Shown here: positions 18,646 to 27,086 of the stretch, piece by piece
How positions within the stretch are numbered: position 1 is the stretch's first letter
Layout of the letters: each line of letters opens with the position of its first letter
Assembly: GCA_900473045.1 (NCBI GenBank)
Contig: UCKS01000006.1
Coordinates: forward strand, 57,709-121,708
Direction: 5' to 3'
DNA length: 64,000 nucleotides
From: Hyphomicrobiales bacterium
GTDB taxonomy: Bacteria; Pseudomonadota; Alphaproteobacteria; Rhizobiales; Rhizobiaceae
Translations under genes and position numbers: made by a program
Notes under the pieces: model-generated
Told to the model about the DNA's origin: nothing
Database searches by the model: none
The model's input: the letters and a program-made list of their open reading frames with translations, nothing else

Positions 18646-19796
18646 ACCAGACCGCGCCGAGAATCTCCTATACCAGGCCCTCGATCACCGAGCTGGAAGT
18701 TGCCTATGCCGCCGACGCTGCCGCCAATGGCTGGGGCGACCGCTGCTACGACTATATCGTTCGGTTCGAGGACGGTTTTCGCACGCATCTCGGCGTCACC
18801 CATGCGATTGCCACATCGAGCTGCACCGGCGCCATGCACATGGGGCTTGCAGCGCTTGGCATCGGCCATGGTGACGAAGTCATCCTCGCAGACACCAACT
18901 GGATCGCCACGGCTGCCCCGGTCGTCCATCTCGATGCAACCCCGGTTTTCGTCGATATCCTGCCCGGCAGCTGGTGCATCGATCCGGCCGAGGTCGAGCG
19001 TCACATCACGCCAGCGACCAAAGCGATCATCGCCACGCATATCTACGGCAACCTTTGCGACATGGACCGCCTTCTCGAGATCGGCCGCCGCCATGGCATC
19101 CCGGTGATCGAGGATGCGGCCGAGGCGATCGGTTCGGAATGGCACGGACGACGCGCCGGATCGATGGGCACGTTCGGCACCTTCTCCTTCCATGGCACCA
19201 AGACCCTGACCACGGGTGAAGGCGGCATGTTCGTCACCAGCGACGACGCCCTGTTCGAAAAGGTGCTGACGCTCAGCAATCACGGCCGCGCCCGCAACCA
19301 GAAAAAGCAGTTCTGGCCGGATGATGTCGGCTTCAAATACAAGATGTCGAACATTCAGGCCGCCCTCGGCTGTGCCCAGCTTGAACGCGTCGAAGGACTG
19401 ATCGCCCGCAAACGCGCGATCCTTTCAAGCTATGCCGAAAGGCTGAAAGCCTATCAGAGCATCAGCCTCAACCCCGAAAACGCCGGCACCGTCAACGGCG
19501 CCTGGATGCCGACTGCCGTGTTCGACCGCGATACCGGCATTACGCGCGAAATGCTGCAGCAGGCATTCAGCGCGGCTAATATCGACGCGCGCGTGTTCTT
19601 CCATCCGTTGACGAGCCTGCCAATGTTCCCCGAACAGCGTGAAAACCGGCATGCTTGGGATATCCCCGAACGCGCCATCAACCTGCCGAGCTATCACGAC
19701 ATGACCGAGGACGAGATCGGACGCGTGACCGATGTCATCGTCGGCCTGATCGACAGCCGGGCAGCCGGCGAACCAGCCCTGGCAAAATCCGCTTGA
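18642..19796 (+). CDS. DegT/DnrJ/EryC1 sugar aminotransferase (perosamine synthase-like)
   Basis: 384 residues, PLP-dependent family that aminates nucleotide-linked ketosugars. Motifs: ATSSCTGAMHMGLAALGIG near residue 57, ADTNWIATAAPV, VIEDAAEAIGSEWHG near 160 (Asp for PLP), and the Schiff-base lysine in SFHGTKTLTTGEGG near 188. The C-terminal NLPSYHDMTEDEIGRV is also typical. The closest recognisable type is GDP-4-keto-6-deoxymannose 4-aminotransferase (RfbE/Per). The product would be an N-containing sugar for a surface glycan. Middle gene of a three-gene plus-strand operon with a GT-like protein and a CmcI-like protein. The matching ketosugar may be made elsewhere or by the CDP-sugar module at 27-29 kb. 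Confidence 0.88.
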   Translation: MNQTAPRISYTRPSITELEVAYAADAAANGWGDRCYDYIVRFEDGFRTHLGVTHAIATSSCTGAMHMGLAALGIGHGDEVILADTNWIATAAPVVHLDATPVFVDILPGSWCIDPAEVERHITPATKAIIATHIYGNLCDMDRLLEIGRRHGIPVIEDAAEAIGSEWHGRRAGSMGTFGTFSFHGTKTLTTGEGGMFVTSDDALFEKVLTLSNHGRARNQKKQFWPDDVGFKYKMSNIQAALGCAQLERVEGLIARKRAILSSYAERLKAYQSISLNPENAGTVNGAWMPTAVFDRDTGITREMLQQAFSAANIDARVFFHPLTSLPMFPEQRENRHAWDIPERAINLPSYHDMTEDEIGRVTDVIVGLIDSRAAGEPALAKSA

Positions 19797-19848
19797 AAAT
19801 CCGGCCATCACTCACCGCCGCCCCCGTGGCCTCCGATAGCCGTCCTGA

Positions 19849-20634
19849 ATGACAAAGGCACCCCATCCCATGACAACCAAAGACGATCGCCAGGAATTTG
19901 AAGCGCACAAACAGGAAATGTGCCTGGCACTGGGCAAGGATACGCAGGTCTTCAAGCAGTCGATCGACACGATGATTGCGCTGGATACCTACGACTACTC
20001 CTACCTCTGGAGCTGGATGGGCGTGCCCATTATCCAGATGCCGGCCGACATCATGGCGACACAGGAAATCGTCTGGAATACGAAGCCGGACATCATCATC
20101 GAAACCGGCGTCGCGCGCGGTGGCTCGATGATCTTCATGGCCTCGCTTCTGGCGATAACCGGCAACGACAAGGGCAAGGTGATCGGCGTCGATATCGACA
20201 TCCGCGCCCATAACCGCGAAGCGATCGAGACCCATCCGATGGCAAGCCGCATCGCCCTTATCGAAGGCGGCTCCGTCGACGACAGCACCTTGCAGGCCGT
20301 GCGTGACCTGATCCCGGAAAGAGCAAGGGTTATGGTCGTTCTCGACAGCGATCATTCCTATGGCCACGTACTCGCTGAATGCCGTGCCTATGGATCGCTG
20401 GTAACACCCGGCTGCTATCTTGTGGTGGCGGATACGGCTGTTGGGCATGTGGGGGAAGAACAATCTCCGAAAAAACGCTCGAAGTCCTGGTTCAGAGGCA
20501 ACGATCCTTTGACGGCGGTCAACGATTATCTCAAGGAAAACGATCGTTTCCAGGTCGACCCGATCATCAACGGCAAGCTCGTACTGGCGTCGTCTCCAGG
20601 TGGATACTGCGTCCGTCTGCCTGACGCGGCCTGA
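19849..20634 (+). CDS. CmcI-like protein (cephalosporin hydroxylase / rhamnosyl O-methyltransferase family)
   Basis: 261 residues (254 if the ATG at 19870, MTTKDDRQ, is used; neither start has a strong ribosome-binding site). Rossmann-type fold with IIIETGVARGGSMIFMASLL near residue 85 (SAM-binding glycine loop), VIGVDIDIRAHN near 120 and VVLDSDHSYGHV near 166. This family (Pfam CmcI) is named for a cephalosporin gene, but members act mainly as SAM-dependent O-methyltransferases on sugars. The DxDxxH-type acidic motifs suggest metal-dependent catalysis. Last gene of the operon, ended by a strong terminator shared with the convergent arm. O-methylation of a glycan is inference. Confidence 0.8.
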   Translation: MTKAPHPMTTKDDRQEFEAHKQEMCLALGKDTQVFKQSIDTMIALDTYDYSYLWSWMGVPIIQMPADIMATQEIVWNTKPDIIIETGVARGGSMIFMASLLAITGNDKGKVIGVDIDIRAHNREAIETHPMASRIALIEGGSVDDSTLQAVRDLIPERARVMVVLDSDHSYGHVLAECRAYGSLVTPGCYLVVADTAVGHVGEEQSPKKRSKSWFRGNDPLTAVNDYLKENDRFQVDPIINGKLVLASSPGGYCVRLPDAA

Positions 20635-20654
20635 CGCGCAGTCCACCTCCGTTC

Positions 20655-20692
20655 AAAGGCCCGTATCTTGCTGAGACAAGATACGGGCCTTT
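20655..20692. terminator. Bidirectional terminator between the convergent glycan operons
   Basis: AAAGGCCCGTATCTTG and CAAGATACGGGCCTTT form a perfect 16-bp stem around a 6-base loop. T-runs follow in both directions (TTTATATTT on plus; TTTG on minus). It lies 20 bases after the CmcI-like gene and 56 bases after the phosphoesterase gene on the other strand, so it serves both. Confidence 0.9.
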
Positions 20693-20748
20693 ATATTTCT
20701 GTGTCCTGATTGCGAATGAGAAACCCGCCAGGTCCGATATGCTTTGCG

Positions 20749-21438
20749 TCAGGCCGCCAGCGTGATCCTGTCGATCCGGCCGCCGATCTGCGCGCCAATA
20801 TAGAGGTTTTCGTAGCATTTGGGCGGAAACCCGGCTTCCTTCATGTGAAAGGCGGTCTCATTGATGTCGTAGTCGGCCCGGCGGAGCTCGATACGCCCAT
20901 CCGCAAACGTCGCAAACGCCGCGCGCGGATCGCCGTCGCGCGGCTGGCCGACGGCACCGGGATTGCAGAAGGTCTTGCCATTTACGTCGAGCAGAACCTG
21001 CACATGCGTATGTCCGGCAAAGAATGTCTTGGCCCCTTCGGGAATATCCGTCTCGGAAATCGCATAGAGATACTGATCGACCGGGTCCTGCCAACCGCCG
21101 TGGATGAAATAGGTCGAACCGTCGATGACATAGGTCCGCGACTGCGCGAGCCAGGCGACCTGCTCCGGTGAGATGATACCCCGCTGGTACTCGGTAATAT
21201 CCGACACCAGCTTCGAGCGCGGGCATCCTTCCCCGCTGACGATGTAATGATCATGATTGCCGAGGATGTTGACGACCCCTCGGGCGCGCAACAGATCGAC
21301 GCATTCGCCCGGCTGCGCATAATAGCCAACGACGTCTCCGAGCGAGATGATCGTGTTGCAGCCGAGCGCATCGATCTTTTCCAACACCGCCTTCAGCGCC
21401 GGCAGGTTGCCGTGAACGTCCGAAATGATCGCGATCAT
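20749..21438 (-). CDS. Calcineurin-like metallophosphoesterase (YfcE-type)
   Basis: 229 residues from the start at 21438 (MIAIISDVHGNLPAL). All metal-site motifs are visible: SDVHGN, SLGDVVGY, LGNHDHY, HGGW and GHTHV, then NPGAVGQPRDGDP, so it should be an active di-metal phosphodiesterase or phosphatase. Length and lack of signal peptide point to a cytoplasmic YfcE-type enzyme. Its start overlaps the ATP-grasp stop (ATGA), placing it last in a four-gene operon with WbqC, a methyltransferase and an ATP-grasp protein. Possible job: hydrolysing a phosphorylated or nucleotide-linked intermediate of that pathway. Confidence 0.85.
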   Translation of the reverse strand: MIAIISDVHGNLPALKAVLEKIDALGCNTIISLGDVVGYYAQPGECVDLLRARGVVNILGNHDHYIVSGEGCPRSKLVSDITEYQRGIISPEQVAWLAQSRTYVIDGSTYFIHGGWQDPVDQYLYAISETDIPEGAKTFFAGHTHVQVLLDVNGKTFCNPGAVGQPRDGDPRAAFATFADGRIELRRADYDINETAFHMKEAGFPPKCYENLYIGAQIGGRIDRITLAA

Positions 21439-22430
21439 GTCGCCACAAGGTCTTCGTAATAGCGCCAACCGCGCCCAGGGCGGATCTCGGGCACCGGCGG
21501 TCTCTTGCCCCACAGATAATACTCGACCGACATGACCGCTTCATTATATCCGAAGGCGGCACGCAGCGACGTGCTGCTGGAAAAACGCGGGTTGATCTCC
21601 AACAGATAGGGCGTCTCGCCGTCCATGCGGAATTGGTAGTTCGTCGGTCCCACCGGCTTGAAGATCGCAGCCAGCCGGGTCACTGCTTCAGCCAGAACAG
21701 GGTGATCGACTACTTCGGCATATTGCGTATTGCCGGCGACCGAAAGCTTTCGCCGGAAGATGATCGGCGGCAGCGCCGTACCGTCGCCAAAGCCGAAAGC
21801 ACCGACGGTAAATTCCTGCTCGTCGCTGCCGATGAATTTCTGGATCAGGAATTGGTCGCTGCTCTTGCGGCTCCAATAGTTGAAATCATCCTCGTCGCGC
21901 AACACGGCGATACCGCGCGAACCATTGCCCTGACGGGGTTTCAAGAGCAGCGGCAGGCCCAGGTCCCGAACGCACTCCGTCCAGCCCGCGCTCAAGCGTG
22001 CGGGAATGGCCGGCAGTCCGAGCCGTTCCAGTTCGAGGCCGAAATCCCATTTGTCCTGTGCCAGCTCGATAACCGTGGGATCGTTGAGCACAATACGCGC
22101 ATCGAGGTTGGTGAAAGCTTGCCGGTTGCGGCTGAAGAACAGTACGTCGAGTTCGAGCCCCGGCAGCACGAGGTCGACGGCCTCATCGGCCAGCAGGCTT
22201 TGCCAGAAGCCGAGATAGGCGTCTGAACTCTCGTCAACTATCGGCTTGGCAAAAAACGCATCACACCAGTAGGGCCCGATACCGTGCGGATCGCGGTCCA
22301 CACCGATGACCCGCACCGAAAGCCCCGACAAACGCAGCGATCGGACGATCCCCTGCCCGATCAAGGCACCGACCGCAGTCACGACGACCGTGATCATGTC
22401 TCCCGGCTTTTTCACAGCGCTGTTTGACAT
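21435..22430 (-). CDS. ATP-grasp carboxylate-amine ligase-like protein
   Basis: 331 residues from MSNSAVKKPGD at 22430; a start at 22397 (MITVVVTAVG, GGGAG just upstream) is also possible. N-terminal Rossmann-like pre-ATP-grasp domain (VVTAVGALIGQGIVRSL), then the ATP-grasp core: PLLLKPRQGNGSRGI (P-loop-like), a hinge QFLIQKFI, and the metal site YLLEINPRFSSSTSL near residue 300. It resembles the carbamoyl-phosphate-synthase-like subgroup often found in polysaccharide and peptide-decorating loci. Such enzymes activate a carboxylate with ATP and join it to an amine. A sugar amine from the DegT aminotransferase is an attractive but unproven acceptor. Confidence 0.83.
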   Translation of the reverse strand: MSNSAVKKPGDMITVVVTAVGALIGQGIVRSLRLSGLSVRVIGVDRDPHGIGPYWCDAFFAKPIVDESSDAYLGFWQSLLADEAVDLVLPGLELDVLFFSRNRQAFTNLDARIVLNDPTVIELAQDKWDFGLELERLGLPAIPARLSAGWTECVRDLGLPLLLKPRQGNGSRGIAVLRDEDDFNYWSRKSSDQFLIQKFIGSDEQEFTVGAFGFGDGTALPPIIFRRKLSVAGNTQYAEVVDHPVLAEAVTRLAAIFKPVGPTNYQFRMDGETPYLLEINPRFSSSTSLRAAFGYNEAVMSVEYYLWGKRPPVPEIRPGRGWRYYEDLVAT

Positions 22431-22452
22431 ATGCCAACCCAGTCGATCATTT

Positions 22453-23178
22453 TCATTGCAGCCGGGCTTCCATGAGAAGCGCGACACACAGATCAGGGAA
22501 GTCGATGCCCACGCGCAGCATCGCATCAAGATTTTCCCGGAAGTCGGGGAGCGTCTTCAGGACGCCGAGCGGCAAGGGCTTGAGGTAGATGCCCTCTTCC
22601 AGGCTCACCGAATAGCCGTGACTCTGCATTTCCTGCTTGAGCGTATCCCGGCAATATTGCCGCTTGTGGCCAAAGGCGTGGTCATTGGCGTTCAGGCTAT
22701 AGATATCATCGATCTTGCCGAGTTCGACGCCGAGCCGGCGGTTCATCGATTTGGCGTTCGGCACGGCCACGAAAATGCGGCCGCCGGGTTTCAGGAATTT
22801 TTTGAAGCGCTCGAGCAACGCGCCCGGATCGTCCACATGCTCAAGGATAAACCCCATGACAATGACATCGAATCTTTCCTCCGTTTCAAAGTTCTCAAAA
22901 TAGGAGAAAACGACTTCGCCGGTGAAATCCGGGCTCTTTGCCTTGAATTGATCGATAACGAATTGCGATCCTTCAATGATGACATGGCGCTCACACGCCG
23001 CGTTGAAAAGGCCCGGCGTAAAGCCATGGCCAATCCCCAATTCCAGAATGGCGCTGACTGAGCCGAACCGCCTGATAATGCGCTCCGGATACCAGTTGAG
23101 GATGAGGTCATTTTCGATCGCCGTCGCGGCATCCGGACGATATTCAGTTGCAACCGCATCGAGATTTTCTGTCGTCAT
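22453..23178 (-). CDS. Class I SAM-dependent methyltransferase
   Basis: 241 residues. Motif I AILELGIGHGFTPGLF near residue 45, then IIEGSQFVID, VVFSYFENFETEERFDVIVMGFILEHVDDP (motifs II-III) and GRIFVAVPNAKSMNRR. This is the Methyltransf_23/11 pattern, with the LEHVDDP motif common in enzymes of glycan loci. The start at 23178 overlaps the WbqC stop (ATGA). It may methylate a sugar, a carboxylate or a phosphate; the sequence does not say which. Confidence 0.85.
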   Translation of the reverse strand: MTTENLDAVATEYRPDAATAIENDLILNWYPERIIRRFGSVSAILELGIGHGFTPGLFNAACERHVIIEGSQFVIDQFKAKSPDFTGEVVFSYFENFETEERFDVIVMGFILEHVDDPGALLERFKKFLKPGGRIFVAVPNAKSMNRRLGVELGKIDDIYSLNANDHAFGHKRQYCRDTLKQEMQSHGYSVSLEEGIYLKPLPLGVLKTLPDFRENLDAMLRVGIDFPDLCVALLMEARLQ

Positions 23179-23891
23179 TGTGTGAATTCCCTCCAGCCGA
23201 CTGTTCCTGAATGAATGTTAGCGGCGCCCTGCGAACCGCAATTGGCGACGAGATCCAACGCGGTCACATACGGTGTAAAGTCGCCGTGCAATTGCGGATA
23301 GGGCGTGCGCTTGTAGTGCATGTATTCGACAGAGATGCCGCGTTCCTCAAAAAGCATGTGATTGAGATAGGCTCGCGCGCCATGCCCGGTGACGTAGACC
23401 CTGCCCTCAAGGTGCTCGACGATGTCGCAGACCCGTTCGCTGCTCGCGCCAGACACGGGCAGTGCCCGCGACGAAAGAAAACTCGGCCGGTCCAGGCCAA
23501 AATAAGTGGCAAGTTCCAACATGGAGTAGCGTGAAATCTCAGCGACCGTCGAGGCCCGACATTCAAAGACCCTGTCCACCAGCCCTAGCATCTCGTCACG
23601 GAATGGCGCCTTCAGATAGGCTTGCCGCAGGATGGCCCGATGTTTGCTCCGCCAGTCGCTGCGATCATCCAGCATGACCTCATCGATACGCTGGCCGAGA
23701 TGATAATCGCGCAAAGGCAATGTCATCCATCCGACGCCGTTGATACCCTTGACCTGAACGCGATTGCTGAAACTTCCCTTGGAATATTGCACGTCATCGT
23801 AATGAACGAACACATCCGCTAGGCGAACCTGCTCCAGCAGACCCACCCAAGGAAAATACATCGATTGTGAGATAACGATATTCCGGCTCAT
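23175..23891 (-). CDS. WbqC-family protein
   Basis: 238 residues from MSRNIVISQSMYFPWVG at 23891. The WbqC family hallmarks are present: ISQSMYFPWVGLLEQ, FVHYDDVQYSKGSFSNRVQVKG, WMTLPLRD, and the conserved HYDDVQ acidic pair. WbqC-like proteins sit in O-antigen and other glycan gene clusters; their biochemical reaction is not firmly established as far as I know. First gene of the minus-strand arm; its stop overlaps the methyltransferase start. A CGGCCATC/GATGGCCG hairpin lies just upstream (23917-23935). Confidence 0.85.
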   Translation of the reverse strand: MSRNIVISQSMYFPWVGLLEQVRLADVFVHYDDVQYSKGSFSNRVQVKGINGVGWMTLPLRDYHLGQRIDEVMLDDRSDWRSKHRAILRQAYLKAPFRDEMLGLVDRVFECRASTVAEISRYSMLELATYFGLDRPSFLSSRALPVSGASSERVCDIVEHLEGRVYVTGHGARAYLNHMLFEERGISVEYMHYKRTPYPQLHGDFTPYVTALDLVANCGSQGAANIHSGTVGWREFTQ

Positions 23892-24061
23892 GATCCGTTC
23901 AAACATTGTGCATATGCGGCCATCGCGGATGGCCGAAGCCTGGGTATTCCGTCAGATCATGAACCTATCGCCAAAGCCTTTCGCGAGGCTGCCTATACGT
24001 CGCCATCAGCTCCAGATTTGGGCTTGGCGGCAGCGCTGCATCGTGCGGAGGCGAGATCGCC

Positions 24062-25279
24062 TCAAGCCGCCCTAAAATGCACATCCGATTTGAAGGTGAG
24101 TTCGTGTTGTGGCGCGATCAACTGTTCGACAAGTTGATACAATTCCACCGGGGTTTGGACGCCACCGATTTCCTCATCGATCAGAAGGCTATCGTTGGCG
24201 ATGCCGGTGAAAAAACTGGTGTCATGACGATGGAGGTAAGGCGCCGGTTTGAAATCCCGCAGGTATTTCCCGCCCTTCCAACGGCTGAAAACGCCCCTGT
24301 AACCGTTAGCGACGGTTTCATAAGCCTCAAGGTCATCCATCATACCGCAACTAATGCCGCAGGCTTTCGCGAAATTGGTTTCCCAGCCTTTGACCGGTTG
24401 ATAGCCGTAGGTCGTCAGAAACCAATTCTGGACCTGGGCGATACAGGCCGCAAGCCCCAGAATCGATGGAAAGGGAAATGCCTTCATATGCGGGTCATGA
24501 TCGATATTTCTGCCCGCCTCACTCATGAAAAGTGCATTCCTCTCCTTCGCATTGGAGATTTGCGTCAACTTGGCGGAATTGCTTTCGGCACAGGAACCGA
24601 GCACGGAGAACGGCCGCTCCGAATAGAACAAGTGTTCCGCGGTTACGAGAACCTTGCAGACATTCTCGAAATCAACGGTCGGATATTCGCAGTATTTCCC
24701 CCCAAACCGGGCTTTGATCTTGTCCATGACCTGCTTGGAGACAGCACCATGATAAAAGCCGAAGGCCATATTCGGTGTCGCCCTATCGCCTTGCCAGGAA
24801 AAAAACTCCCGGTAGAGGGCGGCGCGCTGGATCTTATGCACGCCGGTTTTTAGCGGAACAGCAACATTGCAGCGCTTCTCACGATTGTCCGGCCAGTTGT
24901 AAGTCAAGCGACTCCAGACGAAAACGTCGACGCTGGAGTATTCGGCCTGCGTGCGTTTGATCAGGTCGGCGACGTCTACATCGACGTAGTCGTCATCGCC
25001 GATCATGCAGATGAATTCGCCGGTGGCGGCTTCGACGCAGCGGTCCCAGTTTTCGACCATGGACAGGACGCGACCCACCGACGGCAGGTACTTTACCCGG
25101 GGATCGGCAAGAAGGTCTTCCATGAAGCCGTTCATGATCGAGGCATCATCGGAGTTGTCGGCGAAAACATATTCGACATCCATGCGCAGGTTCATCAGCT
25201 GGCTTCTGATGGTTTCCTGGAAGTACCGCTGGCGGTTACGCGAAGGCACACAAATCGTCAGTTTCGGCTGGGCGAACAT
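24062..25279 (-). CDS. Glycosyltransferase family 2
   Basis: 405 residues from the start at 25279 (MFAQPKLTICVPSRNR), with GGAG 8 bases upstream. N-terminal GT-A domain: TICVPSRNRQRYFQETI, VEYVFADNSDDAS (nucleotide-sugar loop) and the catalytic metal motif MIGDDDYVDVDVADL near residue 100. A long C-terminal helical region shared with the 17518-18645 paralog follows (FPFPSILGLAACIAQVQ, then NDSLLIDEE). No membrane helices, so a cytoplasmic glycosyltransferase. It probably adds a sugar to a surface-glycan precursor. A 170-base gap with no ORF I support separates it from the wbqC gene. Confidence 0.85.
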   Translation of the reverse strand: MFAQPKLTICVPSRNRQRYFQETIRSQLMNLRMDVEYVFADNSDDASIMNGFMEDLLADPRVKYLPSVGRVLSMVENWDRCVEAATGEFICMIGDDDYVDVDVADLIKRTQAEYSSVDVFVWSRLTYNWPDNREKRCNVAVPLKTGVHKIQRAALYREFFSWQGDRATPNMAFGFYHGAVSKQVMDKIKARFGGKYCEYPTVDFENVCKVLVTAEHLFYSERPFSVLGSCAESNSAKLTQISNAKERNALFMSEAGRNIDHDPHMKAFPFPSILGLAACIAQVQNWFLTTYGYQPVKGWETNFAKACGISCGMMDDLEAYETVANGYRGVFSRWKGGKYLRDFKPAPYLHRHDTSFFTGIANDSLLIDEEIGGVQTPVELYQLVEQLIAPQHELTFKSDVHFRAA

Positions 25280-25452
25280 GAAATTTCTCCGTTTGCCGCA
25301 GACTAGCGGCGAAGGCTTTTGCGAAGCTTGCCCGCGGCCCTTTGGCCATAAGGCCGGTTTTCGACTTTCCAGCCGAGGCATGGCTTGATAAAGCACCGTC
25401 GCATGCGGTCTTGCGATGCAGCAGAACCGTGATGAAGCATCCGGAGATCCCT

Positions 25453-25758
25453 ATGCAGAAAAGCCCGGCAGACTGTGCCTCGATGGCCGAGATTCGTGTC
25501 GAGATCGATCGGATCGATCAAGCCTTGATGGCGCTTTTCCAGGAACGCTGGAGCTATATCGGCCGGGCTGCGGAGATCAAGAAACCGGCCGGGCTGAAGG
25601 CCGACATCCCCTCACGCGTCGATGAAGTGCGGCTCAATGCCCGCCGCAACGCCGCGATGGCGGGGCTCGATCCGGATTTTTACGAAGACCTCTGGGCACG
25701 CCTGATCCAGCATTCGATCGCGCATGAGCAGACCATTCTCGGTGAAAGCGGACAATAG
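25453..25758 (+). CDS. Chorismate mutase, AroQ type
   Basis: 101 residues from the start at 25453, with GGAG 6 bases upstream; longer in-frame starts lack support. All-helical AroQ fold: IRVEIDRIDQALMALFQERWSYIGRAAEIK with the conserved Arg, Asp and Lys of the first helix, SRVDEVRLNARRNA, and DLWARLIQHSIAHEQ for the last helix. It converts chorismate to prephenate for Phe and Tyr synthesis. Monofunctional, no fused dehydratase. It is divergent from the glycosyltransferase gene and probably unrelated to glycan synthesis. Confidence 0.88.
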   Translation: MQKSPADCASMAEIRVEIDRIDQALMALFQERWSYIGRAAEIKKPAGLKADIPSRVDEVRLNARRNAAMAGLDPDFYEDLWARLIQHSIAHEQTILGESGQ

Positions 25759-25856
25759 CTCCACCGGGATCTAACCAATCTTGACGCTGGCCGTCTCGGC
25801 TTTCTTGGCCGGCGCATCGACCGCAACATCCGGCAAAACGGCAACAGAACCGTCTG

Positions 25857-27086
25857 CTACGGATGCACCGTCAGCGTCGGCACCGCCGTTACGAACTTGC
25901 CACCCCAATCGCTGATATACGAAAGCTGCTGTCTGATTTCGGCCTGAAGGTTCCATGGCAGTATCACCACTCTTTCCGGTTTTTCGGCTTTGAGGAATTC
26001 TTCCGTGACAACCGGTATCCGGCTGCCGGGGAGCAGGAGGCCCTGCTTGGCGGGGTTCTTGTCGACGACGAACGGCAAGAGGTCAGGCTTGACGCCGGAG
26101 AAGTTGAGCAATGTGTTACCCTTGGCCGCTGCACCATAGGCTGCGACTTTCAGCCCAGCCCGCCGGCTCTCGATCAGGAATGTCAGGAAACCGTCGCGCA
26201 CGCTTTGCGCCGCCGCCTGGAAGCCGGTGTAGAAGGCATCACTGAGCATGCCCGCTGCCTGCTCATCAGAGAACGTTGCCGCCACGGCTGCGGTGACCGG
26301 ATGTTTTCCGGTATCGCCGCGTTGCGCGAACACCCGCAGGCTGCCGCCGTGCCATGGCGTCGTCTCAACGTCAAAGATGGACAAGCCGTTGGCTTCGAAG
26401 ACGCGGCGGACGGAGGTCAGAGACAGGTAGGAATAGTGTTCGTGATAGGCGGTGTCGAACTGTGCCTCGTGCACCATGTTCAGCAGGTGCGGAAACTCGA
26501 AGGTCGCGACGCCGTTTTCCGTCAGCAGGCGCGCGAAGCCGGCGACGAAGTCGTTGATGTCGGGAACGTGGGCCAGCACATTGTTGGCAACCATCAGATC
26601 GGCGCAACGGCCCTCCGCTGCCAGCTTTTCGCCAAGTGCCTCGCCGAAAAACGCCTCGACGATCTCGATGCCCCTGGCCCGCGCCGCTGCGGCCGTACTT
26701 GCCGTCGGCTCGATACCGAGGCAACCGATGCCGCGCTCCCTGGCATATTGCAACAGATATCCGTCATTGGCGGCGACCTCGACAATATGAGAGGCTTCGG
26801 TCAGGCCGAAACGGGCCTGCATGTCGGCGACATAGCGGCTGGCGTGATTAAGCCAGGAGGTCGAAAACGAGCTGAAATAGGCGTAGCTCGAGGAAAAGAA
26901 CGTCTCGCGATCGGCAAAGTCCTCGGTCTGCACCAGGCGGCATTCCCGGCAGCAGCGGATGACCAGCGGATACCAGAGTTCCGGCAGGTGCCGTTCACCA
27001 GCATTGACGTAGGAATTCGACGGTGGCGCCGTGCCGAGATCGAGGAAAGGCAGCATATGCGTCGATCCGCAGTGACGGCATTTCAT
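25857..27086 (-). CDS. NDP-hexose C-methyltransferase (Methyltransf_13/23/14 type)
   Basis: 409 residues from MKCRHCGSTHMLPF at 27086. Three-part architecture: an N-terminal zinc-finger-like domain (CRHCG and CCREC cysteines), a SAM domain (IVEVAANDGYLLQYA near residue 100, GIEPTAS, NNVLAHVPDIN) and the C-terminal domain (VAAYGAAAKGNTLLNFSGV near 300). This layout is that of TylC3/EryBIII/NovU-type sugar C-methyltransferases, which add a methyl to C3 of a 4-keto-6-deoxyhexose. GGAG is 7 bases upstream, and the start overlaps the epimerase stop (ATGA). It is the last gene of an rfbF-rfbG-epimerase operon, so a CDP-linked branched sugar is the likely product. Confidence 0.88.
   Translation of the reverse strand: MKCRHCGSTHMLPFLDLGTAPPSNSYVNAGERHLPELWYPLVIRCCRECRLVQTEDFADRETFFSSSYAYFSSFSTSWLNHASRYVADMQARFGLTEASHIVEVAANDGYLLQYARERGIGCLGIEPTASTAAAARARGIEIVEAFFGEALGEKLAAEGRCADLMVANNVLAHVPDINDFVAGFARLLTENGVATFEFPHLLNMVHEAQFDTAYHEHYSYLSLTSVRRVFEANGLSIFDVETTPWHGGSLRVFAQRGDTGKHPVTAAVAATFSDEQAAGMLSDAFYTGFQAAAQSVRDGFLTFLIESRRAGLKVAAYGAAAKGNTLLNFSGVKPDLLPFVVDKNPAKQGLLLPGSRIPVVTEEFLKAEKPERVVILPWNLQAEIRQQLSYISDWGGKFVTAVPTLTVHP

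Noticed and set aside
23917..23935. CGGCCATC/GATGGCCG hairpin before wbqC as a terminator
   Set aside because: It has no T-run and sits too close to the wbqC start, so it was mentioned only within that gene entry.
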